64,000 nt of DNA from JAWLBM01 sp041687675 (lineage in GTDB: Bacteria > Pseudomonadota > Alphaproteobacteria > Rhizobiales > Pleomorphomonadaceae): the NCBI GenBank assembly GCA_041687675.1, contig JAWLBM010000013.1:1-64000 (forward strand), written 5' to 3'. Below, piece after piece: positions 8,024 to 17,536 of the stretch. The translations under genes were made by a program, and so were the position numbers. The notes under the pieces were generated by a model, which saw only the letters and a program-made list of their open reading frames with translations, did no database searches and was not told the DNA's origin. Every line of letters begins with the position of its first letter. The first letter of the stretch is position 1.

Positions 8024-9340
8024 ATGACCGAGCCGCTCCCGCTCGCCGCCATCGTCACCACCGATCTCGCCGCCGTCACCCGCGGACGGCCGGTGCCGGC
8101 CGACCGGCTGGAGAAATACGCCGCGGCCGGGGTCGGCTGGGTGCCGGCGAACCTCTGCCTGACGCCGTTCAACACCATCGCCGACCCGAATCCCTGGGGC
8201 TCCACCGGCGACCTGCGGATCGTGCCCGACCTGGAGGCCCGCTACCGCACCCTCGCGACCGGGGCGGCGACGCCCTTCGACATGGTGATGGGCGACATCG
8301 TCGAGCTGGACGGCACGCCCTGGGAGGGCTGCCCGCGCACGCGCCTTCGCGAGGCGCTGGCCGACCTCGAGGCGGCGACCGGCCTCACCATGCTGGCGAC
8401 CTTCGAGCAGGAGCTCCAGCTCACCGGCGAGGGCCCCGCGGCCCACGCCTTCTCCTTCGAGGCGCTGCGCCGGGCCGATCCCTTCGCGCCGACGCTCCAC
8501 GCCGCCCTCGGCGAGGCCGGCGTCGAGCCGGAGATGGTGCTGGCGGAGTACGGCGCCCACCAGTTCGAGATCACCCACGCGCCCGCCCCGGCGCTCGCCG
8601 CCGCCGACCGGGCGGTGGCGATCCGCGAGATCACCCGCGAGGTTGCCCGCCTGATCGGGCGCCGGGCCAGCTTCTCGCCGAAGCCGGACCCGGACGGCGT
8701 CGGCAACGGCGTCCACATCCACTTCTCCTTCCTCGGCGACGACGGCGCGCCGGCGACCTACGACCCGGCGGGTCCCGGGCGGCTCTCCCCTGTCGCCGGC
8801 AGCTTCGCCGCCGGCGTGCTGCGGCACCTTCCCGGGATCACCGCCCTCACCGCGGCGAGCGTGCCCTCATACCTGCGGCTCAAGCCGCACAACTGGAGCG
8901 CCTCCTACACCTGGCTCGCCGAGCGAGACCGCGAGGCGACGCTGCGGATCTGCCCGACCGTCACCATCGGCGGCCGCGATCCGGCGAAGCAGTTCAACCT
9001 CGAGTTCCGGGCCGCCGACGCGACGGCCAACCCCTATCTCTCCCTGGCGGCGATCGTCCGCGCGGGCCTCGCCGGCGTCCGCCGGTCCCTGCCGACGCCG
9101 CCGCTGGTGACCGGCGACCCGTCGGTGATGAGCGAGGCCGACCTTGCCGAGCGCGGCCTCGTCCGCCTGCCGCAGTCGCTGGACGCCGCCCTCGCGGCGA
9201 TGGAGGCGGACCGGGAGGTCCTCTCCTGGTTCTCGCCGGCCTTCGTCGAGAGCTTCACGCAGGTCAAGCGGGCGGAGATCGCCCACCTCGACGGGATGCC
9301 CATGGCGGACGTCTGCGCCCTCTACCGGACGCTGTTCTGA
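8024..9340 (+). CDS. glutamine synthetase-like gamma-glutamyl ligase
   Basis: 438 residues. The glutamine synthetase catalytic fold is clear: FEQELQL (metal/glutamate-binding Glu), EYGAHQFEITHAP, NGVHIHFSF (ATP/metal His), the Arg-containing LKPHNWSASY, and NLEFRAADATANPYL near the C terminus. It lacks the adenylylation loop region typical of GlnA and is shorter than GlnA (about 470). The family branch includes PuuA and gamma-glutamylmethylamide synthetase, which join glutamate to an amine using ATP. Position between two amidohydrolases suggests gamma-glutamylation as an activation step of amine breakdown rather than ammonia assimilation. The amine is unknown. Confidence 0.85.
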   Translation: MTEPLPLAAIVTTDLAAVTRGRPVPADRLEKYAAAGVGWVPANLCLTPFNTIADPNPWGSTGDLRIVPDLEARYRTLATGAATPFDMVMGDIVELDGTPWEGCPRTRLREALADLEAATGLTMLATFEQELQLTGEGPAAHAFSFEALRRADPFAPTLHAALGEAGVEPEMVLAEYGAHQFEITHAPAPALAAADRAVAIREITREVARLIGRRASFSPKPDPDGVGNGVHIHFSFLGDDGAPATYDPAGPGRLSPVAGSFAAGVLRHLPGITALTAASVPSYLRLKPHNWSASYTWLAERDREATLRICPTVTIGGRDPAKQFNLEFRAADATANPYLSLAAIVRAGLAGVRRSLPTPPLVTGDPSVMSEADLAERGLVRLPQSLDAALAAMEADREVLSWFSPAFVESFTQVKRAEIAHLDGMPMADVCALYRTLF

Positions 9341-10158
9341 TGGAGCCGGCGCACGCCCTGACAGCCACCGCCGGGGCCGACGACTGGCCAGACCCGGTGG
9401 AGGTGCTGAACGAGCACGGCGGCTCGCCGGTCGTCCTCCTCTGCGAGCACGCCTCCAACGCGCTGCCGGCGGAATATGGCCGCCTGGGCCTGCCGGAGGA
9501 GGAGCTTTCGCGCCATATCGCCTGGGACATCGGCGCCGCCGAGGTCACCCGCGGGCTCTCCGCCGCACTGGACGCGCCGGCCTTCCTTGGCACCCTGTCG
9601 CGGCTGCTGGTCGACCTCAACCGTCCCTTCGAGGCGCCGTCGGCCATGCCGGCGCTCTCCGAGGCGACCTCGATCCCCGGCAACGTCGGCCTCGGGGCCG
9701 CCGAGCGGGAGCGCCGCCGGCGCCGGGTGTTCGATCCCTACCACGCCCGGGTGGCCGCCCACCTGGACCGGCGCGCCGCCGGGGGGCGGACAACCGTGCT
9801 CGTCACCGTCCACAGCTTCACGCCGGTGTTCCTCGGCGTGGCCCGCCCCTGGCACGCGGGCGTGCTGTTCGAGCGATCGGCCGCGCTGGCCGAGGCCCTG
9901 ATTCGCCGGCTGTCGGCGGACGGCATGCTCAATGTCGCCGCCAACGAGCCCTATAAGGTGGAGCGGGAGAGCGACTACGCGATCCCCGTCCACGGCACCG
10001 ACCGCGGCCTTTCCGCCGCCCTCCTGGAGATCCGCAACGACCTGATCGACACCCCGGACGGCGTCGCCGCCTGGGTGGAGCGGCTCGCCGCGGTGCTGCC
10101 GGACGCCGTGGCCGAGACGGTGCCCGGGGGTTCGGGCGCCGGATCGACCACGAAGTAG
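9340..10158 (+). CDS. N-formylglutamate amidohydrolase family protein
   Basis: 272 residues. Family signatures include VVLLCEHASNALP (metal-binding His/Glu near residue 40), HIAWDIGA, SRLLVDLNRP, VTVHSFTPVF and a C-terminal LLEIRNDLI. HutG-like members hydrolyse N-formylglutamate to glutamate and formate, but this gene sits with no hut genes. The start ATG overlaps the stop of the ligase gene (TGATG). In this setting it may hydrolyse a gamma-glutamyl or N-acyl intermediate formed by the neighbouring ligase; that is inference. Cytosolic, no signal peptide. Confidence 0.85.
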   Translation: MEPAHALTATAGADDWPDPVEVLNEHGGSPVVLLCEHASNALPAEYGRLGLPEEELSRHIAWDIGAAEVTRGLSAALDAPAFLGTLSRLLVDLNRPFEAPSAMPALSEATSIPGNVGLGAAERERRRRRVFDPYHARVAAHLDRRAAGGRTTVLVTVHSFTPVFLGVARPWHAGVLFERSAALAEALIRRLSADGMLNVAANEPYKVERESDYAIPVHGTDRGLSAALLEIRNDLIDTPDGVAAWVERLAAVLPDAVAETVPGGSGAGSTTK

Positions 10159-10186
10159 GCAGAATGACAAAAGAACGGGATTGCGC

Positions 10187-10209
10187 ATGACTTGAAATGA
10201 TAATGTCAT
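10187..10209. promoter_or_regulatory. candidate operator before the substrate-binding protein gene
   Basis: ATGAC (10187-10191) and GTCAT (10205-10209) form an inverted repeat with a 13-base AT-rich centre containing GATAAT, in the 183-base gap between the amidohydrolase and the binding-protein gene. The half-sites share TGAC with the repeat before the regulator gene at 6381-6405. A promoter here would allow separate control of the transporter. No confident -35 box was found. Confidence 0.3.
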
Positions 10210-10341
10210 AGACGGGGCTTCATGCGACAGGAAGCGGGCCGGTCGGCCCGCGTGTCGCGCGGGGCGCCCGGGCATGCCACGGGCAGCGGCCGCAGGGGAG
10301 CGACCGCCGAGCGGACCAACGAACAACAGAGGGGAACCAGG

Positions 10342-11517
10342 ATGAAGAAGGCTTCGAGACTGCTGATGGGGGCGGTGACCGCCTCCCTGCTTGCCGCCGG
10401 CACGGTGCAGGCCCAGGACGACACGATCACCATCGGCGGCGCGCTCTGCCTCACCGGCCTGCAGGCGCCGCTCGACACCCCGGGCTTCCGCGGCGCGCAG
10501 GTCGCGGTGAAGTACCTCAACGACAACGGCGGCCTGCTCGGCAAGCAGGTCGAGTTCGTCAACATCGACGGCAAGTCGGACCCGGTGACGGTCGGCAACG
10601 CGGCCGTCGAACTCATCGACGGCGGCGCCGACCTGATCCTTGCTCCCTGCGACTTCGACTTCGGCGGCCCGGCGAGCCGCGAGGCCCAGGAGGCGGGCAT
10701 CGTCGGCGTGTCGCTCTGCGCCTCCGACCCGCTCTACAGCTCCTGGACGCTGGGCGACAAGCAGTTCACCCTGTCCATGTGGAACACCACCATGGGCGCC
10801 GTCGCGGCCGACTTCGCCGTGAAAGAGAAGGGCTGGAAGACCGCCTACGTCGTCACCGACCAGTTCATCGCCTACACCAAGTCGTTGTCGAAGTACTTCG
10901 TCGACCAGTTCGAGGCGAATGGCGGCGAGGTGATCCTCGAGGACACCTATACCAACGGCGACAACAACTTCTCGGCCCAGCTCGCCCGCCTGAAGGCGCT
11001 GGACAAGAAGCCGGACGTGATCTTCGTCTCGTCCTACGGCACCGACATCGGCGTGATCATCCGCGCGCTGCGCGAGGTGGGCTACGACGCCCCGGTGCTC
11101 GGCGGCGACGCCTATGACGACCCGGCGCTGCACGCCTCGCTCGGCGCGCAGATGGGCAACGACATCTACTTCGTCACCCACACCTGGATGGGTGCCGAGG
11201 CGCATCCGGACATGCCGAAGTTCATCGAGCTCTACACCGAGATGTTCAACGAGGCGCCGGACACCTCCTTCGTCGCCACCGGCTGGGACACGGTGATGAT
11301 GCTCGCCGAGGCGGTGAAGGCCGCCGGCACGACCGAGGGCGAGGCCGTCGCCAAGGCGCTCGAGGACAACACCTTCAGCCTCCTCACCGGCATGCTCGAC
11401 TACGGCACCGCCGAGGAGGGCCACGTGCCGAACAAGGCGGCCGTGCTGATCGAGCTGAAGGGCGGCGAGCCCCAGTTCATGGGCTGGCGCACGCCGGAGG
11501 CCCTGCCCGCGCCGTGA
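10342..11517 (+). CDS. branched-chain amino acid-type ABC transporter substrate-binding protein
   Basis: 391 residues. Signal peptide of about 23 residues (KK start, hydrophobic core, VQAQ cleavage). Periplasmic binding protein of the Leu/Ile/Val type (type I fold): ITIGGALCLTGLQAPLDTPGFRGAQVAVKYLNDNGGLLGK at the start of the mature chain is typical, and the closing lobe contains DVIFVSSYGTDIGVIIRALREVGY. The ligand may be an amine, amide or amino-acid derivative given the enzymes on both sides. GAACCAG precedes the ATG. It is the first gene of the transporter block and is followed by a strong palindrome, which often keeps binding-protein mRNA more abundant than that of the membrane parts. 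Confidence 0.9.
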   Translation: MKKASRLLMGAVTASLLAAGTVQAQDDTITIGGALCLTGLQAPLDTPGFRGAQVAVKYLNDNGGLLGKQVEFVNIDGKSDPVTVGNAAVELIDGGADLILAPCDFDFGGPASREAQEAGIVGVSLCASDPLYSSWTLGDKQFTLSMWNTTMGAVAADFAVKEKGWKTAYVVTDQFIAYTKSLSKYFVDQFEANGGEVILEDTYTNGDNNFSAQLARLKALDKKPDVIFVSSYGTDIGVIIRALREVGYDAPVLGGDAYDDPALHASLGAQMGNDIYFVTHTWMGAEAHPDMPKFIELYTEMFNEAPDTSFVATGWDTVMMLAEAVKAAGTTEGEAVAKALEDNTFSLLTGMLDYGTAEEGHVPNKAAVLIELKGGEPQFMGWRTPEALPAP

Positions 11518-11532
11518 CGCGGCCGTGACGTC

Positions 11533-11556
11533 TCCCGGGCGCCGCGGCGCCCGGGA
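11533..11556. repeat. 24-base perfect palindrome downstream of the binding-protein gene
   Basis: A perfect self-complementary sequence (left arm TCCCGGGCGCCG) begins 15 bases after the binding-protein stop. In RNA it folds into a very stable hairpin with about a 10-bp stem and 4-base loop. There is no T-run behind it (ATTATCT follows), so a partial terminator or 3'-end stabiliser is more likely than full termination, because the transporter genes continue 79 bases later. Confidence 0.6.
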
Positions 11557-11634
11557 ATTATCTCCTCCCGAAGACGGGACCGCCGGCGGATCCGGCGGTC
11601 CCGCCCGCCAGCACGCCTCCCGCCGGGCAGATCC

Positions 11635-12372
11635 ATGCCGAGACCCTCCCTCAGAGCCGTCGACGTCGCCGTCGAGTTCACGGGGCTGCGCGCCCTCGAC
11701 GGCGTGTCGCTCACCCTCGATCCCGGCGAGATCGTCGGCCTCATCGGCCCCAACGGGTCGGGCAAGACGACCCTCATCAACGCCGTGACCGGGCAGGTGC
11801 CGCTCGCGGGCGGACGGGTGTTGCTGGGCGAGGAGGACATCTCCGGCCTGAAGCCGCGCCGGATCGCCCTCAAGGGGCTCGCCCGCTCGTTCCAGATCGT
11901 GCGCCTGTTCAACGGCATGTCCGTGGTCGAGAACGTCGAGGCGGCCGCCCTCGCCCATGGCGACGGGCTGAGGGCCGCGCGCGCCAAGGCCGAACGCCTG
12001 CTGGAGGAGTTCGGCCTCTCCTCGCGCGCCGACGAACTCGGCGACAGCCTCTCCTACGGCGACAAGCGGCGCGTCGAGATCGCGCGGGCGCTCGCCTCCG
12101 ACCCCGCCTTCCTGCTGCTCGACGAGCCCGCCGCCGGCATGAACGACGCGGAGACGGAGGCGCTGCTGCACATCCTCTCCGCCCTGCCCGCCGCCCGCGG
12201 CCTCGGCCTCCTCATCATCGACCACGACATGGGCCTCATCATGCGCCTCTGCGACCGGCTGCACGTGCTCGCCTTCGGCCGGACCATCGCCGAGGGCAGC
12301 GCCGCCGAGGTGCGCGCCAACCCGGCCGTCATCGAGGCCTACCTCGGCTCGGAGGCGGCCCACCATGCTTGA
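11635..12372 (+). CDS. ABC transporter ATP-binding protein, LivG type
   Basis: 245 residues. Walker A is GPNGSGKTT (about residues 39-47); Walker B is FLLLDEPAAGMND, and the switch His lies in LLIIDHDMG. The signature region reads LSYGDKRRVEIARAL, the LSYG form common in LivG proteins. The LivG-type PAAGMN after Walker B separates it from LivF. It energises uptake of the ligand bound by the upstream periplasmic protein. Its end overlaps the start of the second ATPase by 8 bases. Confidence 0.9.
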   Translation: MPRPSLRAVDVAVEFTGLRALDGVSLTLDPGEIVGLIGPNGSGKTTLINAVTGQVPLAGGRVLLGEEDISGLKPRRIALKGLARSFQIVRLFNGMSVVENVEAAALAHGDGLRAARAKAERLLEEFGLSSRADELGDSLSYGDKRRVEIARALASDPAFLLLDEPAAGMNDAETEALLHILSALPAARGLGLLIIDHDMGLIMRLCDRLHVLAFGRTIAEGSAAEVRANPAVIEAYLGSEAAHHA

Positions 12373-13072
12373 GGTGAGCGACCTCGAGGTCCGCTACGGC
12401 GCCATCCGCGCGGTGCGCGGCATCTCGCTCACCGCCGAGGCGGGCGAGCTCGTCGCCCTGCTCGGCGCCAACGGGGCCGGCAAGTCCTCCACCATGATGT
12501 GCATCGCCGGCGCGCTGAAGGCGGCCGCCGGCCGGGTCCGCGTCGCCGGCGAGGACCTCACCTCGGCGCGCCCGGAGACCATGGTGCGCAAGGGCGTCGC
12601 CACCGTCACCGAGACGCGCGACGTGTTCCCGGACCTCACCGTTTCGGAGAACCTCACCCTCGGCAGCTACGTCCACCGGCACGACCGCGCCGGCGTCGCC
12701 GCCGACCGCGAGCGGATGCTGACGCTGTTCCCCCGCCTCGCCGAGCGGTCCGACCAGCCGGCCGGCACCCTCTCCGGCGGCGAGCAGCAGATGCTGGTGA
12801 TCGCCCGGGCGATGATGTCGCGGCCGAAGCTGCTCCTCCTCGACGAGCCCTCGCTCGGCCTGGCGCCGGCGATCGTCGACCAGATCTTCGAGATGATCCA
12901 CGTGCTGAAGGGCTCCGGCCTGACCATCCTCCTCGTCGAGCAGAACGTCTCCAAGGCGCTCGCCGTCGCCGACCGGGCCTATGTGATGCGGCTCGGCACC
13001 ATCGCCGCCTCGGGCACCGCCGCCGAGATCGGCGCGGCGACCGACCTCGGCGCGCTCTATCTCGGAGGCTGA
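12365..13072 (+). CDS. ABC transporter ATP-binding protein, LivF type
   Basis: 235 residues. Walker A is GANGAGKSS, signature LSGGEQQMLVIARAMM, Walker B LLLLDEPSLGLAP, switch His replaced by Gln in LLVEQNV, all typical of LivF. It pairs with the upstream LivG-type protein as the second nucleotide-binding subunit. The start overlaps the previous gene by 8 bases and the permease gene follows 4 bases later, so the ATPases and permeases are one transcription and translation unit. Confidence 0.9.
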   Translation: MLEVSDLEVRYGAIRAVRGISLTAEAGELVALLGANGAGKSSTMMCIAGALKAAAGRVRVAGEDLTSARPETMVRKGVATVTETRDVFPDLTVSENLTLGSYVHRHDRAGVAADRERMLTLFPRLAERSDQPAGTLSGGEQQMLVIARAMMSRPKLLLLDEPSLGLAPAIVDQIFEMIHVLKGSGLTILLVEQNVSKALAVADRAYVMRLGTIAASGTAAEIGAATDLGALYLGG

Positions 13073-13076
13073 GCCG

Positions 13077-13963
13077 GTGACCTTCGCGCTCCAGTTCGTC
13101 ATCGACGTGCTCAGCCTCGGCGGCGCCTATGCGCTGATGGCCCTCGGGCTCGTCATCGTCTACGGCATCCTGAGGCTGGTGAACTTCGCCTATGGCGAGC
13201 TCATCATGGTGGCCGGTTACACCCTGTTCCTCGTCGGCGGCAGCGGGCTGCCCTGGCTGGTGATGGCGGCGGTCGCGGTGCTGATGGCCGTCCTTACCGG
13301 CATCGCGACGGACTATGTCGCCTTCCGGCCGGTGCGGGCGAAGTCCGTCACCGCGGTGCTGATCACCTCCTTCGCCTTCTCCACCCTGCTGCAGAACGCG
13401 GCGCTGCTGTTCATCTCGCCGCGGCCGCGCAACGTGCCGATGCCGGAGCTGTTCTCGCAGACCGTGGAGATCGCCGGGGTGACAACCCCACTCAGGAACG
13501 TCGTCACCATCGTCGCGGCGGTGGTGCTGCTCGCCGTCTTCGCCGTCCTGATGCGGCGGACCGTCCTCGGCATCGCCATGCGGGCGGCCGCCTCCAACTT
13601 CACCATGGCGCGGATGCTGGGCGTGCCGGCGAACCTCATCATCTCCTCCGCCTTCGCGATCTCCGGCCTTCTCGCCGGCGTCGTCGGCATCCTGTGGATC
13701 GGGCGGATCGGATCGGTGGTGCCGGGCATCGGGCTGGAGCCGCTGCTCGTCGCCTTCATCGCCACGGTGATCGGCGGGATGCGCAGCCTGTCCGGCGCGG
13801 TGCTGGGCGGCTTCCTGCTCGCCTTCATCGACACCACGCTCAACTATACCCTCTCGCAGGACCTTCTGAAGTTCCGCGACGCCTTCACCTTCGGCCTCGT
13901 CATCCTGATCCTGCTCTGGCGGCCCGAGGGGCTGCTGAAGGGTCCCGCCACCGGCCAGCGGAC

Positions 13964-13967
<4 letters not shown>
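13077..13967 (+). CDS. ABC transporter permease, LivH type
   Basis: 296 residues, GTG start 4 bases after the LivF-type gene. Seven to eight hydrophobic segments are visible. The N-terminal LSLGGAYALMALGLVIVYGI and NFAYGELIMVAGY, and the C-terminal GGMRSLSGAVLGGFLLAFIDT, are characteristic of LivH/BPD_transp_2 permeases; the loop contacting the ATPase is near VLGIAMRAAASNFTMARMLG. Integral inner membrane protein that forms the channel with the LivM-type partner encoded next. Confidence 0.9.
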
Positions 13968-15000
<1,033 letters not shown>

Positions 15001-15004
<4 letters not shown>

Positions 15005-15690
15005 GCTGGAAGACCGCCTACCGCTCCTTCTACTACGCCACGGCCGAGGAACCGGAGGACATCCGCCTCGACCCGGCCACCACCGCGCTGCTCGTGATCG
15101 ATGTCCAGGAGACCTACCTGCTGCCGAAGGACACGCCGGAGGAGACCGCCCGCTGGCAGCCCTTCTTCGACCACATGCGGCAGACGATCATCCCCAACAA
15201 CGCGCGGCTGATCGCGGAGTGCCGCAAGCGCGGCGTCGAGGTGATCTTCGCCCGCATCGCCTGCCAGAAGCCGGACGGGCGCGACCGCTCGCTCAGCCAG
15301 AAGAAGCCCGGCTTCAACTACCTGCTGCTGCCGAAGGACCTGCCGGAGGGGCAGATCGTGCCGGAGCTGAAGCCGCGCGACGACGAGATCGTCGTGACCA
15401 AGACCACCGATAGCGCCCTCACCGGAACCAACCTCCGACTGCTGCTGCACAACATGGGCATCAAGGACGTGATCTGCTCGGGCATCTTCACCGACCAGTG
15501 CGTGTCCTCGACGGTCCGCAGCCTCGTCGACGAGAGCTACGGCGTCTTGGTGGTCGACGACTGCTGCGCCGCGGCCACCCTGGAGCTCCACCGGCGCGAA
15601 CTGGAGATCATCAACATGATCTACTGCCACGTGGTGCAGACGGACGAGCTGCTCGGCTTCTTCGAGGGCAGCCGGGCCGGCGGGGCCTGA
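15001..15690 (+). CDS. isochorismatase-family cysteine hydrolase (second copy)
   Basis: 229 residues with the triad Asp34 (LLVIDVQ), Lys134 (VVTKTTDSAL) and Cys167 (FTDQCVSSTV). It resembles the first copy at 7370: both have DGRDRSL-x-x-K, a TN-x-x-LLxNxGI segment and G-I-x-TDQCV, so the two are probably paralogues acting on related substrates. The start overlaps the LivM stop (ATGA). A GTG start for the aminotransferase follows 4 bases after its end. Likely amidase or ureidohydrolase on the imported compound or its product. Confidence 0.85.
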
Positions 15691-15694
15691 GGCC

Positions 15695-17005
15695 GTGGCC
15701 GGGCTCTACGAGCGGGACGCGCGGGCGCTGTCGACGATGGCGCACCTGCGCTTCTTCCCGCTGGCGGTGGTCGGCGGGGAGGGCTCGCACCTGGTCGGCG
15801 ACGACGGCCGCAGGCTCCTCGACCTCTCCGCCTCCTGGGGCGCGGCGAGCCTCGGCCACGCGCACCCGGCGGTGCGGGAGGCGGTCGACCGGGCGCTCGC
15901 GAACCAGGCCGGGGCGAGCCATCTCTCCTCGGCCAACCTCCCCGCGGTGGAACTCGCCGAGCGGCTGCTGGCGCTGGTGCCGGAGCGGGCGCGCGGGCGG
16001 GTCTGGCTCGGCCACTCCGGGTCGGACGCCAACGAGACCGTCGCCCGGGCCGTCGTGGCGGCGACCGGCCGCCCGCGCATCCTCGCCTTCCGCGGCGCCT
16101 ACCACGGGGGCACGGTCGGGTCGATGGCCGTGTCCGGCCATCCGGCGCAGGACAGGGTGCCGAAGGCGCCGGGCCTCGTGCTCCTCCCCTACCCCGACGT
16201 CTACCGCGACGGCGCCGACGCCGGCGACAAGGCGCTCCGGCACCTGAAGTCGGTCCTCGAGGCCGAGGTGCCGCCCGCCGAGGTGGCCGCCCTCTTCCTG
16301 GAGCCGATCCAGTCCGACGGGGGCATGCTGGTGCCGCCGGACGGCTTCTTCCGCGAGGTGGAGGCGCTCTGCCGCCGCCACGGCATCCTTCTCGTCTGCG
16401 ACGAGGTGAAGGTCGGCCTCGGCCGCAGCGGGCGGCTCCATGCCTTCGAGCATCTCGGCATCGAGCCCGACGTGGTGGTGTTCGGAAAGGGTCTCGGCGG
16501 CGGGCTGCCGGTGTCGGCCGCGGTGGGGCCGGAGCCGCTGATGAACCACGCGGCCGCCTTCTCCTTCCAGACGCTCCACGGCAACCCGGTCTCGGCGGCC
16601 GCGGCCCTCGCCGTCCTCGACACCATCCACGGCGAGGACCTGGCGGCGAACGCCGCGCGCGTCGGCCGCCTCCTGCGCGACCTGCTCCAGGACCTTGCCG
16701 ACCGCCACCCGCTGATCGGCGACGTCCGCGGCCGCGGCCTCGCCATCGGCGTGGAGCTCGTCGAGGACCGGGCCGGGAAGACGCCGGCCCGGCGGCAGAC
16801 GGCCAAGGTGGTCTACCGCGCCTTCGAACTCGGGCTGGTGATCTACTACGTCGGGGTCGGGTCGAACGTCCTCGAGATGACGCCGTCGCTGCGCCTCGGC
16901 GAGGGCGAGGCGCGGACCGCGGTCGCCATCCTCGACCATGCCCTCGCCGACGTGGAGGCGGGGCGGGTTCCCGACGAGGCGGTGGCCGCCTTCGCCGGCT
17001 GGTAG
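15695..17005 (+). CDS. class III PLP-dependent aminotransferase
   Basis: 436 residues, GTG start. Class III signatures: GHSGSDANETVARA, FRGAYHGGTVGSMAVSG, LLVCDEVKVGLGRSG (Asp that contacts the pyridine nitrogen) and VVVFGKGLGGGLPVSAAV with the PLP lysine. A Thr in SFQTLHGNP binds the phosphate. These enzymes usually move an omega- or alpha-amino group to pyruvate or 2-oxoglutarate. It is the last gene of the cluster and probably removes the amino group of the compound left after amide hydrolysis. The substrate is not deducible. Confidence 0.9.
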   Translation: MAGLYERDARALSTMAHLRFFPLAVVGGEGSHLVGDDGRRLLDLSASWGAASLGHAHPAVREAVDRALANQAGASHLSSANLPAVELAERLLALVPERARGRVWLGHSGSDANETVARAVVAATGRPRILAFRGAYHGGTVGSMAVSGHPAQDRVPKAPGLVLLPYPDVYRDGADAGDKALRHLKSVLEAEVPPAEVAALFLEPIQSDGGMLVPPDGFFREVEALCRRHGILLVCDEVKVGLGRSGRLHAFEHLGIEPDVVVFGKGLGGGLPVSAAVGPEPLMNHAAAFSFQTLHGNPVSAAAALAVLDTIHGEDLAANAARVGRLLRDLLQDLADRHPLIGDVRGRGLAIGVELVEDRAGKTPARRQTAKVVYRAFELGLVIYYVGVGSNVLEMTPSLRLGEGEARTAVAILDHALADVEAGRVPDEAVAAFAGW

Positions 17006-17116
17006 CACGGCGCCGGCACGCCGGCGACGCGCCGGAGCATTGGTGCCGGAAAAGTTCCGCGGCGGTGGAAATCAACCGGGTGCTTCGCGTTGTCCCTGCG
17101 GAAAGAGGAGGCACGC

Positions 17117-17458
17117 ATGACCAGTAACGCGGACAGGACCGCGTGCATCGTCTGCTTCGAGGACGGCGAAGAGACGGACCTGGCGGTCATCCTGCTGGAG
17201 GAGAGCGGCTACCGCGTGATCTGCTGCGACGACGCGGACGGGGTGCTGTCCGCGCTTTCGGCGGAGTCCGGCGCCGTCGCCATGGTCGTCGCCGGCCACG
17301 GCATGATCGGCGCCGAGGACGTGCGGCGGATGCGGGAGCGCTGGCCGGAGGTCGAGGTCGTCGTCGCGCCGAGGCGGTCGGGCGCGGTGAAGCCGGGCTG
17401 GCGGCCGCTCGACCTGCTGATCGCAGCGGAGGCGGCGCGCTCGCGGCCCTTGCCATAG
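17117..17458 (+). CDS. small receiver-like domain protein without phospho-acceptor motif
   Basis: 113 residues; ATG 17117 is preceded by AGAGGAG at good spacing. The pattern DLAVILLEESGYRVICCDDADGVLSAL followed by MVVAGHGMIGAEDVRRMRERWPEVEVVVAP follows the beta-alpha course of response-regulator receiver domains, but the phospho-acceptor Asp on strand 3 is replaced (VVAGHG) and the acidic pair on strand 1 is weak (CFEDGEE). It may be a phosphorylation-independent pseudo-receiver. It lies between the amine cluster and folP with no kinase nearby. Function unknown. Confidence 0.55.
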   Translation: MTSNADRTACIVCFEDGEETDLAVILLEESGYRVICCDDADGVLSALSAESGAVAMVVAGHGMIGAEDVRRMRERWPEVEVVVAPRRSGAVKPGWRPLDLLIAAEAARSRPLP

Positions 17459-17536
17459 CGGGTCGGACGGCGGGCCGGGCTTGCGGGGCGGCGCGAAGGG
17501 CGCTACGCCCGGCGCCTCGAAGGAACACGCGCCGCC

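Noticed and set aside
7222..9339. Very long plus-strand frame across the ligase gene
   Set aside because: Only the end (9340-10158) codes for the amidohydrolase. The earlier part is a shadow of the ligase and hydrolase genes in other frames.
9322..12366. 1014-codon minus-strand frame opposite the transporter genes
   Set aside because: Entirely antisense to well-supported plus-strand genes, rich in Arg/Gly/His and without any domain.
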